Positions 17,862-27,936 of a stretch of 64,000 bases of DNA are shown here, in pieces. The notes under the pieces are model-generated. The model ran no database searches, was not told the origin of the DNA, and worked only from the letters and a program-made list of their open reading frames with translations. The stretch is from Flavivirga algicola. Lineage in GTDB: Bacteria > Bacteroidota > Bacteroidia > Flavobacteriales > Flavobacteriaceae. The position numbers and the translations under genes are program-made. The stretch spans positions 317,170-381,169 of the forward strand of contig NZ_JABBHF010000001.1 of assembly GCF_012910715.1 (NCBI RefSeq), written 5' to 3'. Position 1 is the stretch's first letter. Each line of letters begins with the position of its first letter.

Positions 17862-19236
17862 ATTTATTATGGTTTAGTTGATTACTATATCGTTTAAATT
17901 CTTTAACAACCTTAGGTGCTAAAATCAATGTTGATAACATTGTTGGAATAGCCATAAGGGCAAAAGTACCATCAATTAAATTTAGCATGACGCTAAAAGG
18001 TGTTGTTGCGGCCAATACAATGCTTATAATATACATATAGTTATAATAGTATTTTTTCTCCGCACCTACTAAAAACGACATGCATTTTGTACCATAATAA
18101 GCATAAGAAAACAACGAGGATACACTAAAGATCAAAACACAAAGCATAAGTAAATATTTCCCATAGCCAGGCATGGCATAAGTAAATGCTGAAGCCGTTA
18201 AACTGACTCCGTTATCTGGGGTTGTTTCCCAAACACCTGTTACCAGAATGGCTAAAGCTGTAAGTGTACAAACAACCAGTGTATCTATAGCAGGTCCTAA
18301 CATAGCCACCAAACCTTCGCGTACTGGCTCATCTGTTTTTGCTGCGCCGTGCGCCATAGGCGCCGTACCTATACCAGCCTCGTTTGAAAATGCTCCACGT
18401 CGAATCCCTAGTAAAATAAGAGCTCCCAATACACCTCCTAAGAAAGGTTCATCTGTAAAATGATTCGCAGCAAAAGCATCCGTAAAAATCATTATAAAAT
18501 ATTTAGGAACCACATCATAATTAGAGATCAGGATAAACAAGACCAGAGCAAAATAGAGTAATACCATAGATGGTACGAGCTTAGAAGCGGCGTTACTAAT
18601 CCGTTTTAATCCGCCTAAAATAATAACAGAAGTCAATGAAACCAAAACAAAGGCAATGACTAGGTTAGACTTTAAACTAACAACAATGCCATTGGGCACT
18701 AATATAATATCATTTATAGCTTGTGTTAATTGGTTCACATTTACAACAGGCAATGCTCCTATCATCCCAAAAAAACTAAACATTGCAGCTAAGGGTTTCC
18801 AATGCTTTCCCAGCCCCTCAGTAATAAAATACATAGGTCCTCCTTGCAACTCACCCTTACTATCCTTTCCCCGATACATAACAGCCAATGTGGATGTAAA
18901 AAATTTGGTCGACATTCCTACAATAGCACTTACCCACATCCAAAACATAGCACCAGGACCACCAACAGAAATAGCAACTGCCACACCCGCAATATTTCCC
19001 ATCCCAATGGTTGAAGAAAGCGCCGTAGTTAATGCCTTGAAATGACTAATCTGCCCTGGGTCATTGGGATCATCATACTTTCCCCGTAATACTTGAATGG
19101 CATGCCCTATAAACCTAAATGGTAAAAATCTTGATAGCACCAAAAGATATAGCCCCCCTCCTATAAGTAGTATGACCAAAGGCAACCCCCAGACATTATC
19201 TGAAAAGGATTTAACAATTTTTTCCAATTCGCTCAT
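17848..19236 (-). CDS. Sodium:alanine/glycine symporter (AGCS family)
   Basis: A 462-residue membrane protein of about 10-11 helices. Family landmarks include GGGLYLLVLSRFLPFR near the start, STIGMGNIAGVAVAISVGGP in the sodium-binding region, FFTSTLAVMYRGKDSKGELQGGPMYF, split by the conserved acidic loop, and RRGAFSNEAGIGTAP. Members take up alanine or glycine with sodium. It is the first gene of the run that continues into the DUF4212 and SSS genes and overlaps DUF4212 by 14 bp. Such coupling to an acetate-type system is not the usual arrangement, so alanine and short-acid uptake may be regulated together here. Confidence 0.9.
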   Translation of the reverse strand: MSELEKIVKSFSDNVWGLPLVILLIGGGLYLLVLSRFLPFRFIGHAIQVLRGKYDDPNDPGQISHFKALTTALSSTIGMGNIAGVAVAISVGGPGAMFWMWVSAIVGMSTKFFTSTLAVMYRGKDSKGELQGGPMYFITEGLGKHWKPLAAMFSFFGMIGALPVVNVNQLTQAINDIILVPNGIVVSLKSNLVIAFVLVSLTSVIILGGLKRISNAASKLVPSMVLLYFALVLFILISNYDVVPKYFIMIFTDAFAANHFTDEPFLGGVLGALILLGIRRGAFSNEAGIGTAPMAHGAAKTDEPVREGLVAMLGPAIDTLVVCTLTALAILVTGVWETTPDNGVSLTASAFTYAMPGYGKYLLMLCVLIFSVSSLFSYAYYGTKCMSFLVGAEKKYYYNYMYIISIVLAATTPFSVMLNLIDGTFALMAIPTMLSTLILAPKVVKEFKRYSNQLNHNKYDKK

Positions 19237-19490
19237 ATTACTTTTTAGTTGAATTTATAAATGTATTAAAATTACTTCAGTTTAATTCAACCTGCAATAT
19301 TTAATCAAATAGTTTAATACGGTGCTTAGCTATAATTGGACACGATAAGAGTTAAAAGGCTTACTTTCTATTCCCGAAAACGAAATAGTTAATAACTTTA
19401 AACACAAAACGACCAAAAACTGACAAAAGTAAGGTTTTGGCAACACGTCATGTGTAATTTTGTATTATATAAATGATTTAATCCCATATC

Positions 19491-20264
19491 ATGAATACGA
19501 AAATCACTTCACTTTTAGGTATCGTTTTAATAGTTACAATGTCCTGCACAAATTCAAAAAAACATATACAAGAGGATCAACATCACTGGAGTTATTCAGG
19601 GGAAACAGCACCAAAATATTGGACTGAAATTGAAAAAAATTCCGATTGCGGTGGCAAACACCAATCACCTATTAATATTATTCATAAAAATGTAGATTCC
19701 GTAAAAATTCAGCAAAATTTAAAAATACAATATACGCCAACAACCCTTATTAGTGAGGTTGAAAACAATGGGCATTCTATACAGTTTGATTTTGAAAGGG
19801 GGGATTCCATTAATTACAAAAATGAAACATACTACCTGAAACAGATCCACTTTCACGAACCTTCAGAGCATAAAATAAATGGTGTTATATACCCTATTGA
19901 AATGCACTTGGTACATGTTAGTAAAACCGGAAATATAACCGTTCTAGGGCTGTTGGGAGAAGAGGGTGACGAAAGTCAGTTATTTGAATTTTTTGAAAGT
20001 TTTTTACCCATTGAAGAAGACATGGTTAAAGATATTCATCAAAAAATCGATTTATCCAGCTTGTTTTTAGAGGACAAACATTATTATTCTTATAGCGGTT
20101 CGTTAACCACGCCACCATGTACCGAAAATGTGAACTGGATTGTTTTTAAAGAGCCGATTGTTTTATCTGTTGAAGAAGTTCTAAAACTTAAAAAAAATAT
20201 GCCAATCAACAATTATCGTCATGAACAACCTTTGAATGGACGAATTGTGACTTATCATTTCTAA
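19491..20264 (+). CDS. Alpha-type carbonic anhydrase, lipoprotein
   Basis: The 257-residue protein has lipobox VTMSC (Cys19) and a full alpha-carbonic anhydrase domain: HHWSYSG, CGGKHQSPINI, zinc ligands His120, His122 (QIHFHEPSEH) and His139 (EMHLVH), proton shuttle candidate His95 (NNGHSIQFD), and GSLTTPPCTENVNW. Cys53 and the Cys of TPPC fit the usual disulfide. It interconverts CO2 and bicarbonate in the periplasm or on the cell surface. A TAATTTTG box at 19455-19462 lies 28 bp before the start and could be its promoter, though the -33 spacing is short. It is divergent from the AGCS gene. Confidence 0.93.
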   Translation: MNTKITSLLGIVLIVTMSCTNSKKHIQEDQHHWSYSGETAPKYWTEIEKNSDCGGKHQSPINIIHKNVDSVKIQQNLKIQYTPTTLISEVENNGHSIQFDFERGDSINYKNETYYLKQIHFHEPSEHKINGVIYPIEMHLVHVSKTGNITVLGLLGEEGDESQLFEFFESFLPIEEDMVKDIHQKIDLSSLFLEDKHYYSYSGSLTTPPCTENVNWIVFKEPIVLSVEEVLKLKKNMPINNYRHEQPLNGRIVTYHF

Positions 20265-20419
20265 AATGCATAGTGTTTCAAAAATTGAAGTACTAGATTT
20301 TATAACACCTTAACCATTTAGAAATTTTAAGTTCGAAGTATTTTATCGAATATATTTGATTTGGTAATACTATGGTTGGGATAATAGGAGTATATTTATC
20401 GCAATCAATTTGACTCATT

Positions 20420-21511
20420 TTGCAATCTAATCGTTTGTATTTTATTGATGCTGTTAGAGCATTTGCTATATTAATGATGCTACAAGGGCATTTTATTGAT
20501 ACATTAATAGATCCTATTTATAGAGATTCCACTAGTATAATTTATAACATATGGTCATATTTTAGAGGTATTACAGCGCCTACCTTTTTCTCCATTTCTG
20601 GCTTAGTTTTTACTTATTTGTTATTACGTGCACATTCAAAAAATGATGATCAACCAAGAATTAAAAAAGGTTTTTTTAGAGGCCTTATACTTATTGGAAT
20701 TGGTTATAGCCTTCGTATTAATTTAGTGAGTTGGCTTAGTGGTTATTTTAGCTCTTATTTTTTCGTGGTTGATGTATTGCAATGCATTGGTTTATCACTT
20801 ATTATTTTAGTTAGCCTACATATTTTACTCAAACATTACAGCTATATATTTTCGGTTATTCTTTTTTCCCTAGGGTGCCTTTGTTTTATTTCTGAACCTT
20901 TATATAGAGACTTAGTCATTGATAATTTACCACTTCCTATTGCAAATTATATGACTAAAGTTAATGGTTCTGTTTTCACTATTTTACCCTGGTTTGGTTA
21001 TTCGGCATTTGGAGCTTTTATATCTACCGTTTTTTTTAGACATGTTCACAGAAACCGTTTTAAATTATATACAATAATTACATTCTTTACAGTAGGATAT
21101 TTTCTTATTTATTACTCATCATGGTTTCTTCTAGAATTGCATAGCATTACAAATGTTGAGTTATTACGATTAAGTGCTAGTTATAATTTCCTGTTTATAC
21201 GTTTGGGAAATGTGCTTATTCTATTTGGTATGTTTTATTCCTTTGAACGCTTTTTAAAACAATCTATAATTGCCAAAATAGGCAAAAAAACCCTATCGAT
21301 TTATGTTATCCATTTTATCATTTTATTTGGAAGTTTTACAAATTATGGGCTGAAACGTTTTTTAAACCAGACTTTAAATCCAACCGAAGCCATAATTGGT
21401 GCCATACTATTTGTTATTATAGTCTGCTTTATCTCATTTCATTATGCAAAAACAAATACGTTTGTATATAATTTTATAAATCGAAAATTAATTAATCGCT
21501 CTAAAAATTAA
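20420..21511 (+). CDS. Multi-pass membrane protein, DUF1624/acyltransferase-like
   Basis: The 363-residue protein has about 10 hydrophobic helices. Its N-terminus, NRLYFIDAVRAFAILMMLQG, matches the IDxxRG/A-FAIL-M-xGH start of DUF1624 and heparan-glucosaminide acetyltransferase-like proteins. Members move acyl groups onto glycans or lipids across the membrane, but the substrate here is unknown. No ATG precedes the conserved start; TTG at 20420 is the only good option, with an in-frame TGA three codons upstream. A TATATTTG box at 20351-20358 could be the -7 element. Confidence 0.75.
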   Translation: MQSNRLYFIDAVRAFAILMMLQGHFIDTLIDPIYRDSTSIIYNIWSYFRGITAPTFFSISGLVFTYLLLRAHSKNDDQPRIKKGFFRGLILIGIGYSLRINLVSWLSGYFSSYFFVVDVLQCIGLSLIILVSLHILLKHYSYIFSVILFSLGCLCFISEPLYRDLVIDNLPLPIANYMTKVNGSVFTILPWFGYSAFGAFISTVFFRHVHRNRFKLYTIITFFTVGYFLIYYSSWFLLELHSITNVELLRLSASYNFLFIRLGNVLILFGMFYSFERFLKQSIIAKIGKKTLSIYVIHFIILFGSFTNYGLKRFLNQTLNPTEAIIGAILFVIIVCFISFHYAKTNTFVYNFINRKLINRSKN

Positions 21512-21629
21512 ATTTATAGGCTATTAGTAAAGTCTGAATATGAAACATGAACTTAAAAAACAAGAATATAAAGAAAGTCAAATGATTTTTTTTCGACATA
21601 TGACATTAATACGATATAAAAAGCAATCT

Positions 21630-22733
21630 ATGAGGTTTCTGTTTAAGCTTTTAGTATTCGTAACTCCTTTTTTGATTGGGGTTAAAAGTACGAGTCAAAC
21701 CATTAAAAAGACGAAATATGCTTCTGCAATATTTGAAGCACATCGCATTATAGACTCACTCCAACAAAAGCAAAACATTCCCGGAATTGATATAGCTGTT
21801 TCCATCAATGGAAATATTGTATGGTCTGAAGGGTTTGGATTTGCAAACATTGAACTTCAAGTACCTGTGATCTCTGGAGAAACTATTTTTAGAATTGGTA
21901 GCGTATCAAAACCTCTAACATCTACGGCTCTAGGTAAGCTGATTAAAAATGGTAAATTGAGTTTAGATTCAACCATTCAAACATATGTTAAATACTTCCC
22001 AAAAAAGAAATACCCCATCACGGTCAGACAAATTGCAGGACATATTGCAGGCATAAGACATTACAGAAATACCGAGTATACTTCAGCTAAAAAATATAGC
22101 ACCGTTGAATCAGGGTTGGATATCTTTAAAAACGATTCTTTATTATTTAAGCCAGGAACTGGTTATTCATATTCTTCGTATGGATTTAACTTACTAAGTG
22201 CAGCCGTTGAAAATGCAAGTGGTATGCCCTTTTTAGATTTCATGAAACATGAGATCTTTTCTAAACTAGGTATGAATGCCACATTTGCAGATAAAAATGA
22301 ACGCATTATTGAAAACAGATCGTCATTTTATCAAATTAATGCATCAAATGCTATTGAAAATGCAATTTATGTGGATAATAGCTACAAATGGGCAGGAGGT
22401 GGATTTCTTTCTACGACCCACGATTTGATAAAATTTGGAAATGCTATGATTAAGGAAGAATTTCTTTCAGGTAAAATCATTGCGGAATTTACAAAATCCC
22501 AAAAATTGTCTAATGGTAAAAAGACTGGCTATGGTATAGGTTGGGGGATTATTAAAAGAAATAAACTAAAAGGTTTTGGACATGATGGTGGTTCTGTTGG
22601 AGGTATTACAAAGTTTCAAATTTACCCAAAAGAGAAACTTGTTATTATTGCTTTATCCAATTCATCCAATGTCAATTATGCCAAGACTATTGAAAGTATA
22701 GTCGATCTTTTCATTGAAGCAAAAAAACAATGA
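21630..22733 (+). CDS. Serine hydrolase of the beta-lactamase/class C family, secreted
   Basis: From ATG at 21630 the product has 367 residues and starts with a signal peptide (MRFLFKLLVFVTPFLIG). ATGs at 21540, 21582 and 21600 are in frame but would put a charged extension before it. SxxK is SVSK (Ser91-Lys94), the tyrosine motif is YSS at Tyr181, and HDGG near 300 matches the His-x-Gly motif. All three sites are present, closer to the class C/esterase pattern than in the paralogue at 8083. Substrate is unknown; D-peptidase or esterase is as likely as beta-lactamase. It follows the acyltransferase-like gene. Confidence 0.8.
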   Translation: MRFLFKLLVFVTPFLIGVKSTSQTIKKTKYASAIFEAHRIIDSLQQKQNIPGIDIAVSINGNIVWSEGFGFANIELQVPVISGETIFRIGSVSKPLTSTALGKLIKNGKLSLDSTIQTYVKYFPKKKYPITVRQIAGHIAGIRHYRNTEYTSAKKYSTVESGLDIFKNDSLLFKPGTGYSYSSYGFNLLSAAVENASGMPFLDFMKHEIFSKLGMNATFADKNERIIENRSSFYQINASNAIENAIYVDNSYKWAGGGFLSTTHDLIKFGNAMIKEEFLSGKIIAEFTKSQKLSNGKKTGYGIGWGIIKRNKLKGFGHDGGSVGGITKFQIYPKEKLVIIALSNSSNVNYAKTIESIVDLFIEAKKQ

Positions 22734-22859
22734 TACACCCAATTAAAGAATTTGGTAAATTATTTCAATTGGTCATAATTCTTTGTTAATCGTATTTATA
22801 AATCCATTAAATTTACTCCTAGTTCAACTTAAAAGTAGACATTAAACAAATCCTTTTTT

Positions 22860-23234
22860 ATGGCTTATGACGAATATTTAGCCGATAGAATACGGCAGCA
22901 ACTCAAAGAAAAAAGAACGGCTTTTTCAGAACTTAAAATGATGGGCGGTTTATGCTTTAAAGTCGATAATAAAATGCTTTGCGGCATACATTTAGACAAA
23001 AAATATGGTGATAATTTACTAATGGCCCGTATTGGTGAATCTGTTTACGAAGATGAACTTAAGAAAACAGAATGTTTGCCCATGGACTTTACAGGCCGCC
23101 CTATGCGTGGGTATATTTTTGTGACACCAGATGGCTTTGATACCGATGATGATCTATCTTACTGGTTAGATTTATGCATTGCCTTTAATCCGTTAGCAAA
23201 AGCAAGTAAACCCAAAAAGAAGAAAGCCAAATAA
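22860..23234 (+). CDS. TfoX N-terminal domain family protein
   Basis: This 124-residue protein is a single TfoX_N domain. It shows FSELKMMGGLCFKVDNKMLC, the family's central strand pair, then LMARIGESVYEDEL and PMRGYIFVTPDGF, and ends in a lysine-rich tail. In gamma-proteobacteria TfoX activates competence genes, but stand-alone single-domain members in Bacteroidota have no known role. It lies 28 bp before chrA on the same strand and may share a transcript. Confidence 0.82.
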   Translation: MAYDEYLADRIRQQLKEKRTAFSELKMMGGLCFKVDNKMLCGIHLDKKYGDNLLMARIGESVYEDELKKTECLPMDFTGRPMRGYIFVTPDGFDTDDDLSYWLDLCIAFNPLAKASKPKKKKAK

Positions 23235-23262
23235 TTTACAGTTTACTTTATAACGCAATAAT

Positions 23263-24384
23263 ATGTCTCAAAAAGAGAAGCTAATAGAAATTGCCAAACT
23301 ATTTTTCAAACTAGGCAGTGTTGCATTTGGTGGCCCAGTAGCACATATTGCCATGATGGAAGATGAAGTTGTAAAGAAAAGGAAGTGGATGACACAAGAA
23401 CACTTTCTCGATCTTGTTGGAGCTACAAACTTGATTCCAGGACCAAATTCTACAGAAATGACGATGCATTGCGGACACGAACGTGCTGGATGGAAAGGAT
23501 TATTTGTTGCTGGTATTTGCTTTATTCTCCCAGCTGTTGTCATTACAGCTGTATTGGCTTTCCTCTATCAAGAATATGGACAACTCCCCAATGTAGAACC
23601 TTTTATTTATGGTATTAAACCTGCTGTTATTGCTATTATTTTAATGGCAGCTTTTCGTCTTGGAAAAAAGGCTATAAAAAACATAGAACTAGCTATTCTA
23701 GGCAGTGTAACTATTGTTGCCTGTTTACTTGGAATTAACGAAATAGTTGCTCTATTTGGCGCAGGAATATTAGGCTTATTAATCTATTTTATTAAAAAAA
23801 ACAGCGCCAATTTAAATAGTTTTATTCCTCTTTTAATATTTCAAGTTACAGACCCTCTAAAAGCAGGAACCCTAAAAATATTTCTTACCTTTTTAAAAAT
23901 AGGTGCTATTTTGTATGGTAGCGGCTATGTTCTATTTGCTTTTCTAGATGCTGAACTAGTTGCAAACGGTTGGCTTACCAGACAAGCTCTTATTGATGCT
24001 GTTGCTATCGGACAAATTACACCTGGGCCTGTTTTATCCACAGCAACATTTATTGGTTGGCAAATGAATGGTATTTGGGGAGCCCTTGCAGCTACCCTTG
24101 GAATTTTTCTACCTTCCTTTCTTTTCGTTTTAATTTTGAACCCTTTGATTCCTAAAATGCGGAAATCAAAAATCATTAGAGCTATTTTAGATGCCGTAAA
24201 TACCGCCGCAGTTGCTTTAATAGCTGCTGTTTGTATAGAAATGATAAAAGATACAGTTACAGACTGGCGTACTATTATTATTGCGGCAGTAAGTTTAATT
24301 GTTGTTTTTATATTTAAAAAATTGAATAGTGCCTTTATTGTTTTGGGTGGTGCTATCTTGGGTTTTCTATTGAGTTTAATGTAA
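23263..24384 (+). CDS. chrA: Chromate transporter, CHR family, two-domain form
   Basis: The 373-residue protein consists of two homologous CHR halves. The N-half has FKLGSVAFGGPVAHIAMME and GATNLIPGPNSTEM. The C-half has FLKIGAILYGSGYVLFAFL and IGQITPGPVLSTATFIGW. About 10-11 helices are predicted. ChrA proteins export chromate and lower its toxicity, though the native role in environmental bacteria may differ. No chrB or other metal-resistance gene is nearby. It overlaps nothing and ends 126 bp before the DUF2750 gene. Confidence 0.9.
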   Translation: MSQKEKLIEIAKLFFKLGSVAFGGPVAHIAMMEDEVVKKRKWMTQEHFLDLVGATNLIPGPNSTEMTMHCGHERAGWKGLFVAGICFILPAVVITAVLAFLYQEYGQLPNVEPFIYGIKPAVIAIILMAAFRLGKKAIKNIELAILGSVTIVACLLGINEIVALFGAGILGLLIYFIKKNSANLNSFIPLLIFQVTDPLKAGTLKIFLTFLKIGAILYGSGYVLFAFLDAELVANGWLTRQALIDAVAIGQITPGPVLSTATFIGWQMNGIWGALAATLGIFLPSFLFVLILNPLIPKMRKSKIIRAILDAVNTAAVALIAAVCIEMIKDTVTDWRTIIIAAVSLIVVFIFKKLNSAFIVLGGAILGFLLSLM

Positions 24385-24509
24385 AATCTTAATAATTTTC
24401 TTGCAATTCTTTTAACAAACAATCTTTTTGTTTATTAAAACTTTCTAGATTTGTAGTTAAATATAATGGAACAAAAGGTATGTATCATTGTTCCAAAAAT
24501 TCGAAAATC

Positions 24510-24905
24510 ATGAGTCAATCTGCTTCGCAAGCTTCAATTTTCTACCGTGATGTAGAATCTTCAAACAGACTTTGGACCATAAAAGATAGCGGAGGTTTTC
24601 CTGCGCCAAAGAACAGCTCTGGAAAAAGAGTAATGCCAGTTTGGTCGAGTAAATCAAGAGTTGAAAAAATCATTAAAAATGTACCAGCATATAAAGGTTT
24701 TGAACCATTTGAAATTGACTTGTTTAAGTTTTTCAAAGACTGGCTGAAAGGTCTAAAAAATAATGGGTTTTTGGTTGGAATTAATTGGAGTGGGAAACAT
24801 GTAACAGGATATGATGTTTCTCCAGAAAATTTAATAAAATGGATTAATCATATAAGACCTAGTTGGGAAGATGAAAAACAAAAACCAGTTACAACAAAAA
24901 AATAA
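24510..24905 (+). CDS. DUF2750 domain protein
   Basis: A 131-residue cytoplasmic protein with the DUF2750 pattern SASQASIFYRDV at the start, LWTIKDSGGFPAP, and MPVWSSKSRVEKI. The family has no known function. I chose ATG at 24510 because the conserved domain starts there; an ATG at 24480 adds ten residues. A TAGATTTG box at 24446-24453 could be its -7 promoter element. The C-terminal ~25 residues are polar and probably disordered. Confidence 0.78.
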   Translation: MSQSASQASIFYRDVESSNRLWTIKDSGGFPAPKNSSGKRVMPVWSSKSRVEKIIKNVPAYKGFEPFEIDLFKFFKDWLKGLKNNGFLVGINWSGKHVTGYDVSPENLIKWINHIRPSWEDEKQKPVTTKK

Positions 24906-24962
24906 ACAGTATTAAAATAGCGCGCATACCAAACGCTATATACAATGTAACAAAAACTAAAA

Positions 24963-25502
24963 TTGATTAATGATTTTAAAAACATCGACTATTTAAAAAG
25001 CGGGAACAGCCGACAAAAATTGGCATATTACGAAATTAATGAATTTAAAGTTTTTGAGAAGCTTAAAAATTACAACCCTATTTTAACAGGGACGATTCCT
25101 ATAGAAATTGACTTACCCGAAAGTGATTTGGACATAATCTGTGATTGTAAAAACCATTCTGAATTTTCAAAAACATTAATAGAAGCGTTTGGTAACAAAA
25201 GTGATTTCTGCATTTATTCAACGAAAATAAATGGTATAAAATCTACCATTTCGAAGTTTAAAACCAAAAATTTTACATTTGAGGTTTTTGGACAGAATGT
25301 ACCATCTGAAGAACAAAATGCCTACAAACATATGCTTATCGAAAACTGGATCCTAAAACAAAAAGGATTGACATTTAAAGAAGAAATTATTAAGCTTAAA
25401 TCATCTGGAATTAAAACCGAACCTGCATTTGCCACATTACTTGGATTAAAAGGAAACCCATATACTGAATTGTTAAAATTTAATATTAAAAAAACGAAAT
25501 AG
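24963..25502 (+). CDS. DUF4269 protein (nucleotidyltransferase-like)
   Basis: This 179-residue protein matches DUF4269: IDYLKSGNSRQKLAYYEI at the start, then LTGTIPIEIDLPESDLDIIC, an acidic pair (SDLDI) like that of the nucleotidyltransferase fold, and FTFEVFGQNVPSEEQNAYKHM. Its function is unknown. The frame has no ATG before the conserved region and an in-frame stop lies four codons upstream of TTG 24963, so TTG is the start. It follows the DUF2750 gene by 57 bp. Confidence 0.78.
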   Translation: MINDFKNIDYLKSGNSRQKLAYYEINEFKVFEKLKNYNPILTGTIPIEIDLPESDLDIICDCKNHSEFSKTLIEAFGNKSDFCIYSTKINGIKSTISKFKTKNFTFEVFGQNVPSEEQNAYKHMLIENWILKQKGLTFKEEIIKLKSSGIKTEPAFATLLGLKGNPYTELLKFNIKKTK

Positions 25503-25564
25503 TATCAGGGCTAAGATCACATTAAAATATAGTTTACCCAAACTACTAACATAAAATTAGAAAA

Positions 25565-26305
25565 ATGAAAAAAATAATTGCCCCCGTCTTATTAATAGCA
25601 AATATTTTAACCTGTTTTTGTCAAACCAACAATACCATATACAAGGCTTATGCCTCCGATCGAAGCGAAGAGATCAATTTTTCAAGTCTTAAAAAAATGG
25701 AAAAACCGAACCTCCCCGACTATCAAGGCAGCTATCGCTTTGGCAGCTCAGAAGATGAATCCCAGCTAGAAATAATATATAGTAATGATAGACTCTTTGC
25801 TCGCACAAAATATAACAGTTGGGAAAATGATACCTGGGTTTTAAAATACGACAGAGAATTTGTTAAATATAAAAAAGGAATACTTTATTTAGGCTCTGCT
25901 TCATATCAACTATATATATGCTCAGACGACTCTAACTTGTTTTTAAAAAAAGGAACAAAAGGTTTGGCCTCCTTCCATAATGAAACAGAAAATGGAAAAG
26001 TGTACCATTATATTCAGTTTAATGAGGGCAACTCTATTAAAAAACCAATTGGAAAACACCCTGAAACAAGTTTTGTTAAATTATCTGCAAACGACCTCCA
26101 ATCTTACTCAAAAGATGATCTGAAAATTATGAGAAATGAAACATTTGCTCGAAATGGCCATGTTTTCAAAAAAGGAGGTGCAATGGAAAAGTATTTTTTA
26201 AAAAAAGCATGGTACAGATCCATGAGAAAAACCCGCAGTCCAAAATTGAATGCTATTGAAAAACATAATGTAAATTTGATCTTAAAATTAGAGCGACACC
26301 AATAG
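25565..26305 (+). CDS. YARHG-domain secreted protein
   Basis: The 246-residue protein has a signal peptide (1-19, ending near CFCQ). The C-terminal part contains the YARHG-type motif: LKIMRNETFARNGHVF followed by YFLKKAWYRSM. The middle is beta-rich and not recognised. YARHG domains occur in bacterial extracellular proteins and are thought to bind cell-wall or protein ligands, but no activity is established. The gene lies 62 bp after DUF4269 and 33 bp before the LOG-family gene. Confidence 0.75.
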   Translation: MKKIIAPVLLIANILTCFCQTNNTIYKAYASDRSEEINFSSLKKMEKPNLPDYQGSYRFGSSEDESQLEIIYSNDRLFARTKYNSWENDTWVLKYDREFVKYKKGILYLGSASYQLYICSDDSNLFLKKGTKGLASFHNETENGKVYHYIQFNEGNSIKKPIGKHPETSFVKLSANDLQSYSKDDLKIMRNETFARNGHVFKKGGAMEKYFLKKAWYRSMRKTRSPKLNAIEKHNVNLILKLERHQ

Positions 26306-26338
26306 ATATGTAATAATTTTGAATAAAAACCAATTTAA

Positions 26339-26929
26339 ATGAATAGAATTACTGTTTTTTGCGGTTCGAGCTCTGGAACTGAAGATGTTTTTGAAGTCAA
26401 AGCTAAACTCCTTGGTCAAAAATTAGCAAGAGAAAACATAGGATTAGTTTATGGTGGTGCCAAAGTCGGATTGATGGGAGCCGTTGCGAATGGTGTTTTA
26501 ATGGAAAAAGGGACTGTTATTGGGGTACTACCCCACTTCTTAAAATCAAAGGAAATCGCACACCAAGAACTTACGGAATTAATTTTAGTAGAGACCATGC
26601 ATGAAAGAAAAACTAAAATGAATGATTTATGTGATGGCGTTATTACATTACCTGGTGGTTTTGGGACATTAGATGAGTTTTTTGAAATGTTAACCTGGGG
26701 ACAATTAGGACTTCATAAAAAACCTATTGGTGTGCTAAATATCAATGGCTTTTACGATGATCTAATCAATCTTTTAAATACCATGGTAAACAAAGGTCTT
26801 TTGAAAGAGGTAAACCGTGAAATGGTCTTAATTAGCGATGACATTGATAACTTACTTTTCAAAATGAAAAACTATAAAGCACCAACTGCGGGAAAATGGA
26901 TTGATAAAAAAAACCATTCCAACAAATAA
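26339..26929 (+). CDS. LOG-family protein (cytokinin riboside monophosphate phosphoribohydrolase-like)
   Basis: The 196-residue protein contains the complete LOG signature PGGFGTLDE (105-113) and MHERK (87-91) with the catalytic-site Arg90. It also has the Rossmann-like start CGSSSGTEDVF and GLVYGGAKVGLMGAVA. LOG enzymes cut nucleoside monophosphates to a free base and ribose phosphate; in bacteria many are annotated TIGR00730 with uncertain substrate. Length fits exactly. It is convergent with purC, 37 bp apart. A nucleotide-salvage role near purC is suggestive, not shown. Confidence 0.9.
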   Translation: MNRITVFCGSSSGTEDVFEVKAKLLGQKLARENIGLVYGGAKVGLMGAVANGVLMEKGTVIGVLPHFLKSKEIAHQELTELILVETMHERKTKMNDLCDGVITLPGGFGTLDEFFEMLTWGQLGLHKKPIGVLNINGFYDDLINLLNTMVNKGLLKEVNREMVLISDDIDNLLFKMKNYKAPTAGKWIDKKNHSNK

Positions 26930-26966
26930 AAAATTCGAGCTATCCATTCATAACCAAACAATAAAC

Positions 26967-27914
26967 TTACTTTAAGTATGCCAAAACATTCTCCTCAATA
27001 CGCTTTTGTATATTGGAAACATCAGCTTTCTCAAAAGTCTCTCCAGTAATATTTTCATAAAGTTCAATATAACGCTCACTAACAGTCTCTATATAAGCAT
27101 CACTCATAAAAGGAACTGTTTGACCTTCTAGTCCTTGAAAATTATTTTCTATGAGCCACTGACGCACGAACTCTTTAGAAAGCTGCTTTTGTGCCTCACC
27201 CTTATCTTGACGCTCTTGATAGCCATCTGCATAAAAATAACGTGATGAATCTGGCGTATGTATTTCATCAATCAATACAATTTGTCCACCCTTCGTTTTT
27301 CCAAACTCATATTTAGTATCTACCAAAATAAGTCCTCGTGAAGCCGCAATTTCACTTCCGCGTTGGAACAATTTACGTGTATAATCTTCTAATACGACAT
27401 AATCTGCTTCCGAAACAATACCGCGTTTTAAAATATCTTCACGTGAAATATCCTCATCATGATCACCCTGTTCTGCTTTGGTTGCTGGTGTTATGATGGG
27501 TTCGGGAAACTTATCATTTTCCTTCATGCCTTCTGGCATTGGTACACCACAAAGCATACGTTTACCTGCCTTATACTCACGTGCAGCATGACCAGACATA
27601 TAACCACGTATAACCATTTCTACTTTAAAAGGCTCGCACAAATGCCCCACCGCTACATTAGGGTCTGGCGTGGCGGTTAACCAATTAGGAACCAAATCTT
27701 CGGTCGCCGCCATCATTTTAGTGGCAATCTGATTTAAAATTTGTCCTTTATACGGAATCCCTTTTGGCATGACAACATCGAACGCAGAAAGTCTATCGGT
27801 AGCAATCATAACCAGTTCGTCATCATTGATATTATATACTTCTCTTACTTTTCCCTTGTAAACATTTTGTTGGTTTGGAAAGTTGAAATTAGTGTCTATT
27901 ATTGTATTACTCAT
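26967..27914 (-). CDS. purC: Phosphoribosylaminoimidazole-succinocarboxamide synthase
   Basis: The 315-residue SAICAR synthetase joins CAIR and aspartate with ATP in purine synthesis. Conserved stretches include [64 protein letters not shown], and LVDTKYEFG. The length is the longer form usual in Bacteroidota. I chose ATG at 27914; an in-frame ATG at 27938 would add eight residues that come from a palindromic leader. The leader (27915-28062) holds two inverted repeats. Confidence 0.95.
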   Translation of the reverse strand: MSNTIIDTNFNFPNQQNVYKGKVREVYNINDDELVMIATDRLSAFDVVMPKGIPYKGQILNQIATKMMAATEDLVPNWLTATPDPNVAVGHLCEPFKVEMVIRGYMSGHAAREYKAGKRMLCGVPMPEGMKENDKFPEPIITPATKAEQGDHDEDISREDILKRGIVSEADYVVLEDYTRKLFQRGSEIAASRGLILVDTKYEFGKTKGGQIVLIDEIHTPDSSRYFYADGYQERQDKGEAQKQLSKEFVRQWLIENNFQGLEGQTVPFMSDAYIETVSERYIELYENITGETFEKADVSNIQKRIEENVLAYLK

Positions 27915-27936
27915 GTTCCCTCTCTGTCTTTCAGGC

